Assembly: GCA_964553795.1 (NCBI GenBank)
Contig: CAZKMR010000002.1
Location: 91,816-155,815 of the forward strand
Direction: 5' to 3'
DNA: 64,000 nucleotides
From: JADLHS01 sp964553795
GTDB lineage: Bacteria; Verrucomicrobiota; Verrucomicrobiia; Limisphaerales; JADLHS01
This document shows positions 1-9,522 of this stretch, one piece after another (position 1 is the first letter of the stretch; the number at the start of each line of letters is the position of its first letter). The translations under genes and the position numbers were made by a program. Under the pieces are notes generated by a model. The model was not told where the DNA came from, searched no databases, and saw nothing but the letters and a program-made list of their open reading frames with translations.

Positions 1-2257
1 TCGTAGTGATTTTTTTCCACCAACACTTCGGCATTGAGCCGGGTGCGCGTGGCATAATTATTGCCCGGACTGTTGAGATAGTTGTTGAAGAAATGCACGC
101 GACCATAACGCACCGACGGCATGCGTTCCTTGGCGAGATCGCCATACCAGTTGTGATGAAACGTCACATGCAACTTGCCCATGTCCGTGGTATCGCCGTC
201 GTCACCGCCAATCAGATTCACGTTCTCGTGACCGTTGGGCGCGGTGTAATAAAACCGACACCACGAAACCGTGATGAAATCCGCTTCGCGCGTCGCGTCC
301 ACCAAGCCGTCCTGCGAATNNNNNNNNNNNNNNNNNNNNNNNNNNNNNNNNNNNNNNNNNNNNNNNNNNNNNNNNNNNNNNNNNNNNNNNNNNNNNNNNN
401 NNNNNNNNNNNNNNNNNNNGAAACCGTGATGAAATCCGCTTCGCGCGTCGCGTCCACCAAGCCGTCCTGCGAATCGTAAATCGTGCAATGATCAATCCAC
501 ACGTGACCGCCGCCGTTCTTGATGGTAATCGCGTCGTCTTCGCCGTAACCGCTCGGATTCGTGATGTGCAGATTGCGAAGGATGATATTCGTCGCGTTAT
601 AGACCGTTGAACCCTGGAAACCGAAAATCCCGATACAACCGATCAACGTCGCATCCGTGCCGAGCCCGATGATGGTTTTGTTGCCATACAAATAGGTGTT
701 GCCGTTGTCGCGCAGCGTGATCGTGCCGTCCACATAAATGATGCGTGGCTCGAGTCCGGAGACGGCGGACAGAAAGCCCGCGAGATTCGTGACCACCACG
801 ATGTCGGACGTATTGCCGCCGCCGGTGATGGGTCCGGGAACTGACGCGTAGCCCATATGTTGGAACATCGAGTTCGCGCCGCCGCCTTCCGACGCCAACG
901 AGAAGAACCGCTGCGATTCCAGCGGCGCAATCGTGTTGGTCCACGCCCCCATTCCACTGCCATCAAACGTATTCGTCGCGATGGGTGTCCACGCATTCAA
1001 CGGCTGCGTGGCATCCGTCGAAGTGAGCACCCGATATTCAGCGTTGGCCGCGCCTTGCCCACGCAGGACGAAATTGTTCGCCAGCGCCAGCGTTTCAGTG
1101 ATGACCGGCGCACTGCCCGCTCCGGCATCGGGATCTTTTGTAACATAAAGATTGCCCGCGACACCCGGAGTTAAACCAAGGCTACTTGTAGCCGTGATCT
1201 CAAAGCCCTTGCCGACCGTGTCGAAACTCAAATCATCAAACACCACGCGCCCATCCGGTCCGCTGAGACGCGTCAATGTGCCGTTCAAATTGCCGCTGCC
1301 GGCGGTGAGACTGAGCGTGACCGGCACGCCATTCGTCGGAACGAGCACGCCGCCGGGATTGAGCACATTCACAATCACCGGATGAAGTTGCTGCCCCACG
1401 AAGGAAACCTGTTGCAATTGACCGAAGCCCAATTGCGTCGCCACCAGCGGTCCACCGGTCGGCGTGACCTCCGCCCAGGTTTGACCGATGCGAATCTCAT
1501 CCACACTGACATGCGGACCGCGACACAACGTCAAGCGACCCATGACGCGCGTGCCGTCAGTGCCCGCGCTGGTGGACACGAAATTCGCCGGATCTTCCGC
1601 GCCGCCGGTCGTCGCGGGATTAACCCAGACCGTGACGACATCATTCCCCGCCCCTTCCACGTATTCATACTTCGCAATCACCAGAACCGTGCTCAACCCG
1701 ATGTCCGCGCCATCGCCCGTGCTGAAGAATGCGGTACTCGGCGACGTCGGGCCGCCGGGATATTTGATCGCGCCGACTTTGATGCCACCGCTGTTCAGCA
1801 GATTGACGCCAAACATCTGACTGCTGTTGGCGGTGCGCCCAATCGTGAGCAACGGCGTACCTTCGCCGCTTGTCGCCAACCCGGTCGAACTTTCAACGCG
1901 CAACAAAAACGAGCAATACAACACGCCGCTGGATTGCTCGGCCCACGCACCAGCCGAAGTGCGCACGCCATCGAAAGACGCCGTGGTGGCAGCGCTATGC
2001 ATGCGATTGCCGATGCCTGTTTCAATGCCCACATGATCGAGCGTGCCCGCGCCGATGGTGAGTTGGCTCTTGCCGTTTTCCCAGGCCGGAGCGCCCGCGG
2101 GATCGCCGAGTTCCTGGCCATCCGGATAATCAAAGCCCTCGTAAAACAACAGCGCCGCGTGCGCGGGCCCCAACGCCAGCGCGAGCAGGAGCACGAGCAG
2201 CGCTTTGCCGCTCAACCAGGCGAGCGGCGAACGAAACTTAGTAATGGGTGTTTTCAT
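1..2257 (-). CDS. Secreted pectate lyase, PL1 family (3' end outside window)
   Basis: Predicted extracellular beta-elimination of polygalacturonate. A signal peptide (about 35 residues, LLLALALGPAHA) is followed by a LamG-like beta-sandwich (about 36-270, ending VDEIRIGQTWAEVTP), a bacterial Ig-like domain (about 275-375), a verrucomicrobial FFSLAS-type segment and the PL1 beta-helix from about residue 455 (HVWIDHCTIYDSQDGLVD). The frame is broken on paper by a 100-N gap at 320-419, but the gap is flanked by the same 55 bp on both sides. Removing one copy and the Ns lets the frame continue to position 1 with typical PL1 motifs (GNDG-equivalent GGDDGDT, FHHNWYGD, RMPSVRYGRVHFFNNYL). The LamG-like domain recurs in the histidine kinase at 15021-16547. 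Family assignment is confident; substrate (pectate rather than pectin) is inferred from the family. Confidence 0.9.
320..419. other. Assembly gap (100 N) with 55-bp overlap
   Basis: One hundred Ns. Bases 265-319 and 420-474 are identical over 55 bp, so the two contig ends overlap and no sequence is missing. The apparent frameshift in the lyase gene is an artefact. Confidence 0.95.
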
Positions 2258-2379
2258 CGATTGTAGGGTTGATGATTCACTTCGGGATGAGTTATGGATG
2301 AAAATGGGTCTGGTTGAACGAGGTCACGATTGCGGGCGTCCTCGCCACAACCAACCATTCGGCTCAACCACACGAGAAA

Positions 2380-2955
2380 TCATTCACTGGCTTTAGCGGC
2401 GGTCACTGGCGTGAAGCGAATCGCATCGGCGTACCAGCGCGATTCCTTGGTCAACGTGCCGCTCACATACGTAAACGTCAGCGTGGGCGTCGCGGTCGCG
2501 GTGGTGATATTGCCCAGCGTCGTCCACCGGTCCGCGCCCGTATTTTGAAACGCCGGGGAATTCGTAGGAATCGTGCTCGCCGAAACACCCTCGGCTGCAA
2601 TTGCCACTATCAGGTCCGACGCCGCGCCGTGCGTGCTGCTGGTGCTGAACGTCACTTCCACCTGGTAAGTCTGACCCGCTGCCAATCCCGACGGCATCAC
2701 TTTGAACGCCGGGGCGGGAACATTCGTCGTGCAAATGGAAACGTTCGTGGCCGCGAGCTTCGTGGTTCGGGACACGCGCGATTTATTTTTGCTGTCATCC
2801 CACTTGCCGCTCAGTTCCGTCCAGACGGGATTTCGCGCGCCGTCGGCTGTGCGACTTTCAACGATCACGGCATCCGCCGCAAAGCAGTTTGCGGCAGCAA
2901 TCGTCACCAAGGTGGTTAATCCAATAATTTTGATCTGCTGGGTCGTATTATTCAT
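2380..2955 (-). CDS. Secreted beta-sandwich protein, golvesin/xanthan-lyase CBD-like
   Basis: About 191 residues from the chosen ATG at 2955, which begins a plausible signal peptide (LTTLVTIAAANCFA, cleavage before ADAV). An upstream ATG at 3060 would put 35 non-signal-like residues in front and is less likely. The rest is one domain with the pattern of golvesin/xanthan-lyase-type carbohydrate-binding modules: G-W-D-like SGKWDDSKNK, then alternating strands (TYQVEVTF, TPTLTFTYVSGT) and a C-terminal RWYADAIRFTP strand typical of these domains. There is no catalytic region, so it probably acts as a stand-alone secreted binding protein. It lies between the PL1 and PL10 lyase genes on the same strand, which suggests a role in pectin use. 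Family assignment is by pattern only. Confidence 0.55.
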   Translation of the reverse strand: MNNTTQQIKIIGLTTLVTIAAANCFAADAVIVESRTADGARNPVWTELSGKWDDSKNKSRVSRTTKLAATNVSICTTNVPAPAFKVMPSGLAAGQTYQVEVTFSTSSTHGAASDLIVAIAAEGVSASTIPTNSPAFQNTGADRWTTLGNITTATATPTLTFTYVSGTLTKESRWYADAIRFTPVTAAKASE

Positions 2956-3126
2956 TTTACAAAGAATCTGTTCGCTTATTGTGCGCTCGCTTGCGGGGAC
3001 AAGAAATGTGTCCCCAATCGCGGGCTCGGGAAGGAGGCAAATGGTTGCAATTCGTTTCATGCTTCAGGCTGTGAAACGGAGTTAACCTCAAAACCCGGTG
3101 CCCCGCCTAGCTGGACAAGTGCTTAG

Positions 3127-3142
3127 CTGTACAGATGTACAG
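3127..3142. promoter_or_regulatory. Palindrome CTGTACAGATGTACAG, possible operator
   Basis: Near-perfect dyad (CTGTACA-GA-TGTACAG) in the 350-bp stretch between the PL10 gene and the small beta-sandwich gene, about 172 bp upstream of the latter's start. It fits the enterobacterial LexA pattern CTGT-N8-ACAG, but there is no SOS gene next to it, so the regulator is unknown. Otherwise 2956-3304 holds no recognisable gene. Confidence 0.3.
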
Positions 3143-3304
3143 GGGGAGAGCCGGAGACTGTTGAAGACTCAGAAAACAGTGACGCTCAACGCGGTGGAAG
3201 ACGTAGCAGCCCCCATATCGGAGGTTCTTTCACAATTCAGAAATTGAGAAAAGAGCGCCGCGGTCGCCGTGAACGACCTCCGATTCATTTCCCGGCCAGT
3301 CCGT

Positions 3305-4462
3305 TTATTTGCTCGCCGGAGTTGCCTCGGACGAGGCTTTGGAAGTCGGCGCTATCTGATGCTTGGCCAACCACCGGGGATAATCGCGGTTCAAGAGAGA
3401 TTCCGCCCAGTCGCCGTAGAATGCATAACCGCCGCGGCGCTCGCGTTCGATTTCGCTCAACGAGTAACGCACGATCTTGTCGCGCCCGGTGAAGATCGGC
3501 CGGTTTGAACCCAGTTCGTAAAACCGTGCCCACAGCGGACCGGCCTTGGAATCGGGCGTGACCCAACCGTCCCGCTTGCCATCGGCTTGCGTGCCGCGTT
3601 CGTAACGGAGGCCGGTGATGGTGACGGATTTCAACCACGACACTGCGCCCTCAATCGCGGCGATGATCTCGGGCGTCGGCGATTCGATCTGCATCAAAAA
3701 GCGCACGATGCCGACGCTCTCCGCGCCGGACAACGACGGGATTTCGTAATTGCGCGCCCACGCTGGCGCGAGAGTTTTTTCGTCGTGCTGCGCGCACCAC
3801 GCAGTGAGTTTGCCGTCCTGTTTGATCTGCGTGCGCAGGATGCAATCAATTCCCTTGGCCACCGCAGCCGATGCTTCCGCGCGCCGCTCCGAGTCCACAA
3901 AATCATACGGCGACTGACCAGCGGCGACATCGCGCAACAACGTCAGCGCATGAATCATCGCGCCATCGTTGTAAGTGATGTGGGAATAATAGCCTTCGCG
4001 CAGCGGAAAAAACTGCGGCCAACCACCATTCGGATATTGCGCCGCCAAAAGATAATCCACGCCGCGCAGGAATGACTGACGATATTTTTCCTCGCCCGTA
4101 GCCTGCGCGACACGCGCAAGAAACTCCATTGGCCGGGTCGTGGCGTCATTATCGAGACTGTTGGCGCGACCGCCACGCGCTGCGTCCGCGAGCGATTGCG
4201 GCGTCGGCTTTGCCGCAAAATCCACGCTCTTGGGCCAGCCACCGACCGGCGATTGATATTGCAACAGATTGTCCGCCACACGCCGCGCTTCCTCCGTCGC
4301 ATACCATTCCGCTTTCTGACGCAGATAAAAATCGCCCCACCGAGTTCGTCGCTCAGACGCGTTGGTTTCCTGAGCATGAACAATCAAAGTCGGCAGCAGA
4401 GCGTAGTTCAGAACTAAGAAGATTACCGCACGGCGCGGCTGGATCGAAAGCGCGTGAGCCAT
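3305..4462 (-). CDS. Secreted pectate lyase, PL10 family
   Basis: Predicted secreted polygalacturonate lyase of the alpha/alpha-toroid PL10 fold. From the ATG at 4462 the protein is about 385 residues with a signal peptide (AVIFLVLNYALLPTLIVHAQ). Family hallmarks visible in order: QSPVGGWPKSVDF, the SLDNDATT Asp pair (usual TIDNDAT), QYPNGGWPQFFPL, HITYNDGAM, and near the C-terminus GPLWARFYELGSNRPIF and YAFYGDWAESLL. The frame stays open to 4642, but the additional 60 codons run through a nested palindromic repeat (4473-4573) and lack protein character, so the downstream ATG preceding the signal peptide was chosen. It forms part of the minus-strand pectin cluster with the PL1 lyase and the DUF1593 protein. 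Confidence 0.88.
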   Translation of the reverse strand: MAHALSIQPRRAVIFLVLNYALLPTLIVHAQETNASERRTRWGDFYLRQKAEWYATEEARRVADNLLQYQSPVGGWPKSVDFAAKPTPQSLADAARGGRANSLDNDATTRPMEFLARVAQATGEEKYRQSFLRGVDYLLAAQYPNGGWPQFFPLREGYYSHITYNDGAMIHALTLLRDVAAGQSPYDFVDSERRAEASAAVAKGIDCILRTQIKQDGKLTAWCAQHDEKTLAPAWARNYEIPSLSGAESVGIVRFLMQIESPTPEIIAAIEGAVSWLKSVTITGLRYERGTQADGKRDGWVTPDSKAGPLWARFYELGSNRPIFTGRDKIVRYSLSEIERERRGGYAFYGDWAESLLNRDYPRWLAKHQIAPTSKASSEATPASK

Positions 4463-4472
4463 TTGCGTCCAG

Positions 4473-4573
4473 GTCGCCTGAAGGGCGACAAGAATACCGC
4501 CCAGGGTTGTTTGCGCGAAGCGCAAGCTACCCTGGGTCAACGTCCCCCAACGTATCGCGCCCTGAAAGGGCGC
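4473..4573. repeat. Nested palindromic dispersed repeat (REP-like)
   Basis: About 100 bp made of perfect stem-loops: GTCGCC/GGCGAC (4473-4489), CCCAGGGT/ACCCTGGG (4500-4536) enclosing TTGCGC-GAA-GCGCAA (4511-4525), and GCGCCCT-GAA-AGGGCGC (4557-4573). It sits immediately upstream of the PL10 start. Composition and architecture resemble short intergenic repeats known from verrucomicrobial and planctomycete genomes; copy number cannot be judged from this window. Confidence 0.65.
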
Positions 4574-4680
4574 AAGAGGCGTCGCTGACCGGACCGGTTT
4601 TCGAAGTCGTTCAGCCTGGAGTTGGAGTTTGGAATGCGTCATTCGACTCAGAGCTTAATGCAACTTTCGCCTCGCGTCAC

Positions 4681-6081
4681 TTACTCGCTGGCCGGCGCGA
4701 CGATGATACGCCGATAACTCGTCAGGTTCGGCGTGCCATCATCCGTAACTTCGCAAATGACATGAAAACTCTTCCCCGCCGCGTCGGACGGAATGGAGAC
4801 GTTGGCGCGACTGGTCTCGCTGCCTGAGATGGCGATGTTGTTGGTGCAATTGCCCGCTTCGGCCAAAACCCACCACGAGAACTTCAGTTTGTTGTTTTCG
4901 GGATCACTGGAAGCGGAAGCATCCAGCGTGACGGTTCGACCCGCAGCCGGCGTGAGTTTGAGCGTAGCAATTCCACTATCGCCATTGACGCTTACTATTG
5001 GATTACGATTACCGTCGCCGTCCTTCGCCCAATCCATTCGGGCCGCGAAATCATTGAAGATCGCCGGATAGAAGCGTGCTTCATACTTTTTGGAAATCGC
5101 GTGCGCGGGCGTTCCCGCCTGATTCACATACGCCTTCGTCACATTATCCGGGCCCGTGCCCCACATGAAATAACCGCCCCAACCGCCGAAGCCGGGATGC
5201 TCGGGCTCATTGAGCCCGTTCGGCCACACATACAGAAACGCGGGCGTGTCGCCTTCGACGCCGTATTTGTATTTCGGATACAGTCGCCCAAGATGGCCGT
5301 GACCTTGAATGTGCGCCTCGTATTCGGCCCAATTGCGCTTGCCCGTGGCATTCTGATACAACCACGCGGATTCATCCCACAGGAAAACAAGCTCCTGCTC
5401 AAAGTCGCGCCGCAGCCACTGATGCGAACTGATGTCGAACCGCGTGCCCTTCTGGTAAGCGCGATCCTGATCCGTGATGGTGTAGAACCGAAGTTTTTTC
5501 AAAAACGCTTTCAACTGCTCCGGCGTGCGTTCCTGTTTCACGCGCCAGATGGCTTGAGCCAACGTGTTGCCACCACCCCACGCTTGTATCCAGATCGGAC
5601 GCTCGTCCGATTCGTCGGCCAACTTGATGATCAAGTCGCTGCCGGGTGAATTGTTCTCCTTGCCGATGAACTCCATTCCACGCTTCTGACTGCCGACCAC
5701 CGTCACGGATCGCAAATAATCCGGACGCGGCCAATAACCGATCTGTTGCCGCGTCTCATCCGCCCGATGCAATTGCTGGGCGGAACGCTTTTGCAAATTG
5801 AGCAAATCCTTTTCGTACGCATCGATGGCGTCGTGAATCAGTTTGATCCAGGCCGCGTTATTTCCGCCGCTGCTCCAGCCAGTGGTCGCCACCAAACCTT
5901 CGATCTCAAACAAGTCGGCGCACGCAAACAGCCGGATGATGGATTCCATGTCATCAGGCTCGATGTGGTTGGGTGAAATGTCAGTCAGAACGACGATCCG
6001 CGGCTTCAGCGGCGCCGCTTGCGAGGCGACCGCGAGCACCGCGCAAAGGCCGACTGCCAGCAACGAGAACAGTGGTTTCAT
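4681..6081 (-). CDS. Secreted DUF1593 / Sde182-like protein (nucleoside-hydrolase fold)
   Basis: 466 residues with a clear signal peptide (LLAVGLCAVLAVASQA). The N-terminal two thirds match the DUF1593 pattern: RIVVLTDISPNHIEPDDMES at the start (the Asp cluster resembles nucleoside hydrolases), LFEIEGLVATTGW, RPIWIQAWGGGNTLAQAIW and YTITDQD. The last about 100 residues form a cadherin/PKD-like beta-sandwich (VTLDASASSDPENNKLKFSWW). Members of this family are often encoded in polysaccharide-degradation loci of bacteria and some were described as cellulose-binding proteins; the reaction is not established, so only a role in oligosaccharide or glycoside processing is inferred. Downstream on the same strand lie PL10 and PL1 lyases. 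Confidence 0.8.
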   Translation of the reverse strand: MKPLFSLLAVGLCAVLAVASQAAPLKPRIVVLTDISPNHIEPDDMESIIRLFACADLFEIEGLVATTGWSSGGNNAAWIKLIHDAIDAYEKDLLNLQKRSAQQLHRADETRQQIGYWPRPDYLRSVTVVGSQKRGMEFIGKENNSPGSDLIIKLADESDERPIWIQAWGGGNTLAQAIWRVKQERTPEQLKAFLKKLRFYTITDQDRAYQKGTRFDISSHQWLRRDFEQELVFLWDESAWLYQNATGKRNWAEYEAHIQGHGHLGRLYPKYKYGVEGDTPAFLYVWPNGLNEPEHPGFGGWGGYFMWGTGPDNVTKAYVNQAGTPAHAISKKYEARFYPAIFNDFAARMDWAKDGDGNRNPIVSVNGDSGIATLKLTPAAGRTVTLDASASSDPENNKLKFSWWVLAEAGNCTNNIAISGSETSRANVSIPSDAAGKSFHVICEVTDDGTPNLTSYRRIIVAPASE

Positions 6082-6153
6082 GTCACGGCATTCTGCCGGG
6101 TCACGACGAAAAACCCATACGACATTTGTCGCATCAGCAGCCGAAGCCGCGAT

Positions 6154-6846
6154 TCAACCCGTTATCAAGCGGTAGCCTACCCCTGATTCGGTCCTGATGA
6201 GTTGCGGCCGCGAAGCGTCCACTTCGATCTTTTCGCGCAGGTGAGCGACATAAACGCGCAGGTAATGGGTGTCGTTTTCATGACCCGGCCCCCAAACGTC
6301 GCGCAGGATTTGCCGATGCGTCAGCACCTTGCCCGCGTGGCGCACGAGCAGCCGAAGCAAATTGTATTCAGTCACAGTCAGCTTCACTTCGCGACCACCA
6401 ACCGTGACCCGACGAGTCGCGAGGTCCACGACCAATTGCCCGCTCTGAAACACCGCCGCTTCATCCGGCTTCGTTGCGTGACGCAGCGCGACGCGCAACC
6501 GCGCCAGCAGTTCCGCGGTGTTGAAGGGTTTGGTGACGTAATCGTCCGCGCCGGCATCGAGTGCCGCGACTTTTCCCGCTTCATCGTCTTGCACAGAAAG
6601 GATGAGCACGGGTGCGTTGCTCCACTCACGCAGGCGGCGCAACACTTCCTGACCGGGTAAATCGGGCAAGCCGAGATCCAGCACGACCAACGCCGGACGA
6701 TGTTGGGCGGCGAGCACGAGGCCCTCCTGCCCGGTCGTGGCGGCGAGAACGCGATAGCCGTTGGCTTCGAGCGTGACGGACAACAAACGCCGGATTTGGG
6801 GCTCGTCATCCACGATCAGCACGAGTGATTTGTTCGCGTGGCTCAT
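6154..6846 (-). CDS. kdpE: Potassium-responsive response regulator KdpE
   Basis: 230-residue OmpR-type regulator. Receiver domain (about 8-120) with acidic pair DDEPQIRR, phospho-acceptor Asp in VVLDLGLPDLPG, and TKPF lysine; C-terminal winged helix (about 130-228) with EYNLLRLLVRHAGKVLTHRQIL and YLRVYVAHLREKIE. The start ATG overlaps the kdpD stop by four bases (ATGA), which indicates translational coupling. As last gene of the kdp operon it is expected to activate kdpF transcription when KdpD signals potassium limitation or osmotic stress. Confidence 0.96.
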   Translation of the reverse strand: MSHANKSLVLIVDDEPQIRRLLSVTLEANGYRVLAATTGQEGLVLAAQHRPALVVLDLGLPDLPGQEVLRRLREWSNAPVLILSVQDDEAGKVAALDAGADDYVTKPFNTAELLARLRVALRHATKPDEAAVFQSGQLVVDLATRRVTVGGREVKLTVTEYNLLRLLVRHAGKVLTHRQILRDVWGPGHENDTHYLRVYVAHLREKIEVDASRPQLIRTESGVGYRLITG

Positions 6847-9518
6847 TCGTTTTCCTTCGGGACGGGCGGCATCTTGGTTAGCGGCAGGGACACGGTGAAC
6901 ACTGCTCCGCCGCCGGAACGATTCGCGGCAGCGACAGTTCCTCCTTGCGCTTCAGCGAAACCCTTGACGAGCGACAAGCCAATTCCAGTGCCCCCGGGCG
7001 CGGCGTTCGGGCCGCGTTGGAATCGTTCGAAAAGCTTCACTGGATCGCCCGGCGGAAGTCCCGGGCCGCGATCCGCAACTTCCAAAACAAAACGCGCTCC
7101 GTCAGCCCGGGCGCTGACCTCAATTAAAGTTCCGGGCGGCGTGTAGGCAGCGGCATTGTTGAGCAGGTTGCCAAGAATTTGTTCCGTCAACACGGCATCC
7201 AGTTTCACCAACGGCAGGTCCGGGGCAATTTCGATTCGAAGTGTGTGATCGGAGAGTGTGTTCCCTAAATTTTGGATGGCTGCGTTCACCACATCGCGCG
7301 CGTCGTGCCAATCGAAGTTTGGCCGCAAATGGCCGGCTTCGAGCCGGGACAGGTCCAATAAATTGCGCACGAGCCGATTCAGTCGAGCCGACGCTTCGTT
7401 CAGTTCTCCAGCGAGTGTCTGCTGTGCTGAGGTGAGCGGTCCGGCATTGGGCAGGCTGCTGGCAACCGTGCTGATGGCCGCCAGTGGTGTGCGCAGTTCG
7501 TGCGAAACGGAATTCAACAGCGTTTTACCGAGCCGCTCGGACTGCGCCAGCAACTCAGCTTTGTGTTCGTCGTCCCTCAACCGTTGCCGGTCGAGCACCA
7601 GGGCGATCTGCGGAGTGAAGGCGTCCAACAAATCTCGTTGCGCGGGAGAGAGCGGCGCGGCATCCCGAAATCGCAAACTCAGCACACCGACCGCGCGTTC
7701 ACCCGCGAGCAACGGCGCATGCAGTCCCTCCGCCGAAGGCAGGGTGTCCGTGCCGCGACCGGCGGGTTGCCGATGCCGAAACGCCCAAGCCGCCGCGCCC
7801 TGTTCCTTCTCCGACATGGTCCACGTACTGGCAAAGTAAGGTGTCACCGCGACGGCGTCCGCTTCGTCAGGCATTGAGATTGCAACCTCTGCGTTAAAGG
7901 CCTTCCCTAACTCGCGCACGGCAACGGCCAGCAGATCCGGAAAATCGGACGCCCTGGCCAACTCGCGGATCAGGAGATAGAGCGCCGTGGCGCGTTGTTC
8001 GCGCCGCCGCTCCGCCTCCTGTTGCGCGCGCAACCGGGCGGTGAGGTGTCCCATCGCCAGCGCAACCACGAAGTAGGTGAGGAACATTATCGTGTCGGCG
8101 GCGCTTTTGATGTGGAGCGTAAAATGCGGTTCGGTGAAAAAGAAATTCCACGAAAGCGCCGTGAGTGTCGCGGCGGCGAGAGTTGGGCCGCGTCCGACAA
8201 AAACTCCCAGCACGATCACGCTCAACAGATAGATCAGCGACACCGGCACGTAGCCAATCCACTGCTGAAGGATGAAATTGGCGACCGTGAGCAGCGCGAC
8301 CACTCCGGCCACAAGACCATAGGCACGGGGATCATTGACTTCAAATCCGAGCACCGGCGGTTGACGCAACGGAGTTTGCTCGCCCTCGACCCGCACGACG
8401 TGAACATCAATGTGGCCGCTTTCACGGATGAGCCGATTGAGCAGGGAGCCCCCACGAAACAACTCCAGCACGCGCCATCCGGCCGGTTTGCCCACGACCA
8501 TTTGGGTCGCGTTCTGCTCGCGGGCCACGCGCAAGATGCCGCGAACCACATCGTCGTCGGTTGTCGTGACGACCTGCGCGCCCAACTCCCGCGCCAGCGC
8601 GAGATGCCGGGCGAGCCGCGTCTGGTCCTGTTCCGGCAAGGGTCGGGGCAACTCGACATACACGGCCAGCCACGGCGCGTGCAACTCCCCGGCCAGTCGG
8701 CGGGTCCAGCGCAAGAGGGACGCCGACGTGGGACTCGAACTCACGCCCACCAGCAATCGTTGACCGGATTTCCATGGGCCGCTGATGCCGAGCTTTTGGT
8801 GATATCCGAGGACATCCTGCCCGACGTGTTCGGCCGCAAGGCGCAAGGCGAGTTCGCGCAACGCCGCCAGGTTGCCCGGCCGAAAGAAATTTTCCTGCGC
8901 CGCGCGGATGCGCTCCGGGACATACACCTTGCCTCCCGCCAGCCGGGCGCGTAGTTCGTCCGGAGGCAAATCCACCAGTTCCAGTTCTGCGCCGTCAAGG
9001 GTCGTGTCCGGCACGGTTTCATGGATGGTGACGCCAGTGATCTGTCGCACTGCGTCGGCGCGACTTTCCACGTGCTGAATGTTGAGGGTCGTGAAGACAT
9101 CAATGCCGGCATCGAGCAGTTCGAGAATGTCCTGATAGCGCTTGGGATGGCGCGAACCGGGCGCGTTGGTGTGCGCGAACTCGTCCACCAGTGCAAGCGT
9201 GGGCTTGCGAGCGAGCACAGCGTCCAGGTCCATCTCCGTGAGTGTGACACCGCGATGCTCGATCGCTTTCCGCGCAACGGCAGGCAATCCCACGGTCAAC
9301 GCATCCGTTTCCTTACGACCGTGCGTTTCGACGTAACCGATGACCACATCGCGTCCGGCGGCCTGTTCGCGCCGCGCGGCTTCGAGCATGGCGTAGGTCT
9401 TGCCCACGCCGGGACACATGCCGAGGAAAATTTTCAGGCGACCGCGCTGCTTCGCGGCTTCCTCGCGCTGAATCGAACTGAGCAGCGCATCGGGATTGGG
9501 TCGGTCGCCGTCGCTCAC
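6843..9518 (-). CDS. kdpD: Sensor histidine kinase KdpD
   Basis: 891 residues, the usual KdpD length, starting with GTG at 9518 (four bases after the kdpC stop). Order: cytoplasmic KdpD domain with Walker A-like GMCPGVGKT (about 32-40) and DEFAHTN; universal-stress-protein-like domain (about 245-370); four-helix DUF4118 membrane region (about 395-500, GLVAGVVALLTVANFILQQW onward); GAF-like segment; HisKA with phospho-acceptor His in NSVSHELRTPL (about 674); HATPase_c with GNLLNNAAAYTP and GGTGIGLSLVKGF. It senses low potassium or osmotic stress and phosphorylates KdpE. Confidence 0.97.
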   Translation of the reverse strand: MSDGDRPNPDALLSSIQREEAAKQRGRLKIFLGMCPGVGKTYAMLEAARREQAAGRDVVIGYVETHGRKETDALTVGLPAVARKAIEHRGVTLTEMDLDAVLARKPTLALVDEFAHTNAPGSRHPKRYQDILELLDAGIDVFTTLNIQHVESRADAVRQITGVTIHETVPDTTLDGAELELVDLPPDELRARLAGGKVYVPERIRAAQENFFRPGNLAALRELALRLAAEHVGQDVLGYHQKLGISGPWKSGQRLLVGVSSSPTSASLLRWTRRLAGELHAPWLAVYVELPRPLPEQDQTRLARHLALARELGAQVVTTTDDDVVRGILRVAREQNATQMVVGKPAGWRVLELFRGGSLLNRLIRESGHIDVHVVRVEGEQTPLRQPPVLGFEVNDPRAYGLVAGVVALLTVANFILQQWIGYVPVSLIYLLSVIVLGVFVGRGPTLAAATLTALSWNFFFTEPHFTLHIKSAADTIMFLTYFVVALAMGHLTARLRAQQEAERRREQRATALYLLIRELARASDFPDLLAVAVRELGKAFNAEVAISMPDEADAVAVTPYFASTWTMSEKEQGAAAWAFRHRQPAGRGTDTLPSAEGLHAPLLAGERAVGVLSLRFRDAAPLSPAQRDLLDAFTPQIALVLDRQRLRDDEHKAELLAQSERLGKTLLNSVSHELRTPLAAISTVASSLPNAGPLTSAQQTLAGELNEASARLNRLVRNLLDLSRLEAGHLRPNFDWHDARDVVNAAIQNLGNTLSDHTLRIEIAPDLPLVKLDAVLTEQILGNLLNNAAAYTPPGTLIEVSARADGARFVLEVADRGPGLPPGDPVKLFERFQRGPNAAPGGTGIGLSLVKGFAEAQGGTVAAANRSGGGAVFTVSLPLTKMPPVPKENE

Positions 9519-9522
9519 AGAG

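Noticed and set aside
265..474. Biological direct repeat of 55 bp
   Set aside because: Same repeat length flanks another N gap and collapse restores both reading frames, so it is an assembly overlap.
3127..3142. LexA box (CTGT-N8-ACAG)
   Set aside because: Pattern fits the enteric box, but no SOS gene is adjacent and verrucomicrobial LexA sites are not established to have this form; kept only as a palindrome.
4463..4642. N-terminal extension of the PL10 lyase
   Set aside because: The frame is open, but it translates a palindromic repeat and precedes a complete signal peptide, so it is probably not part of the protein.
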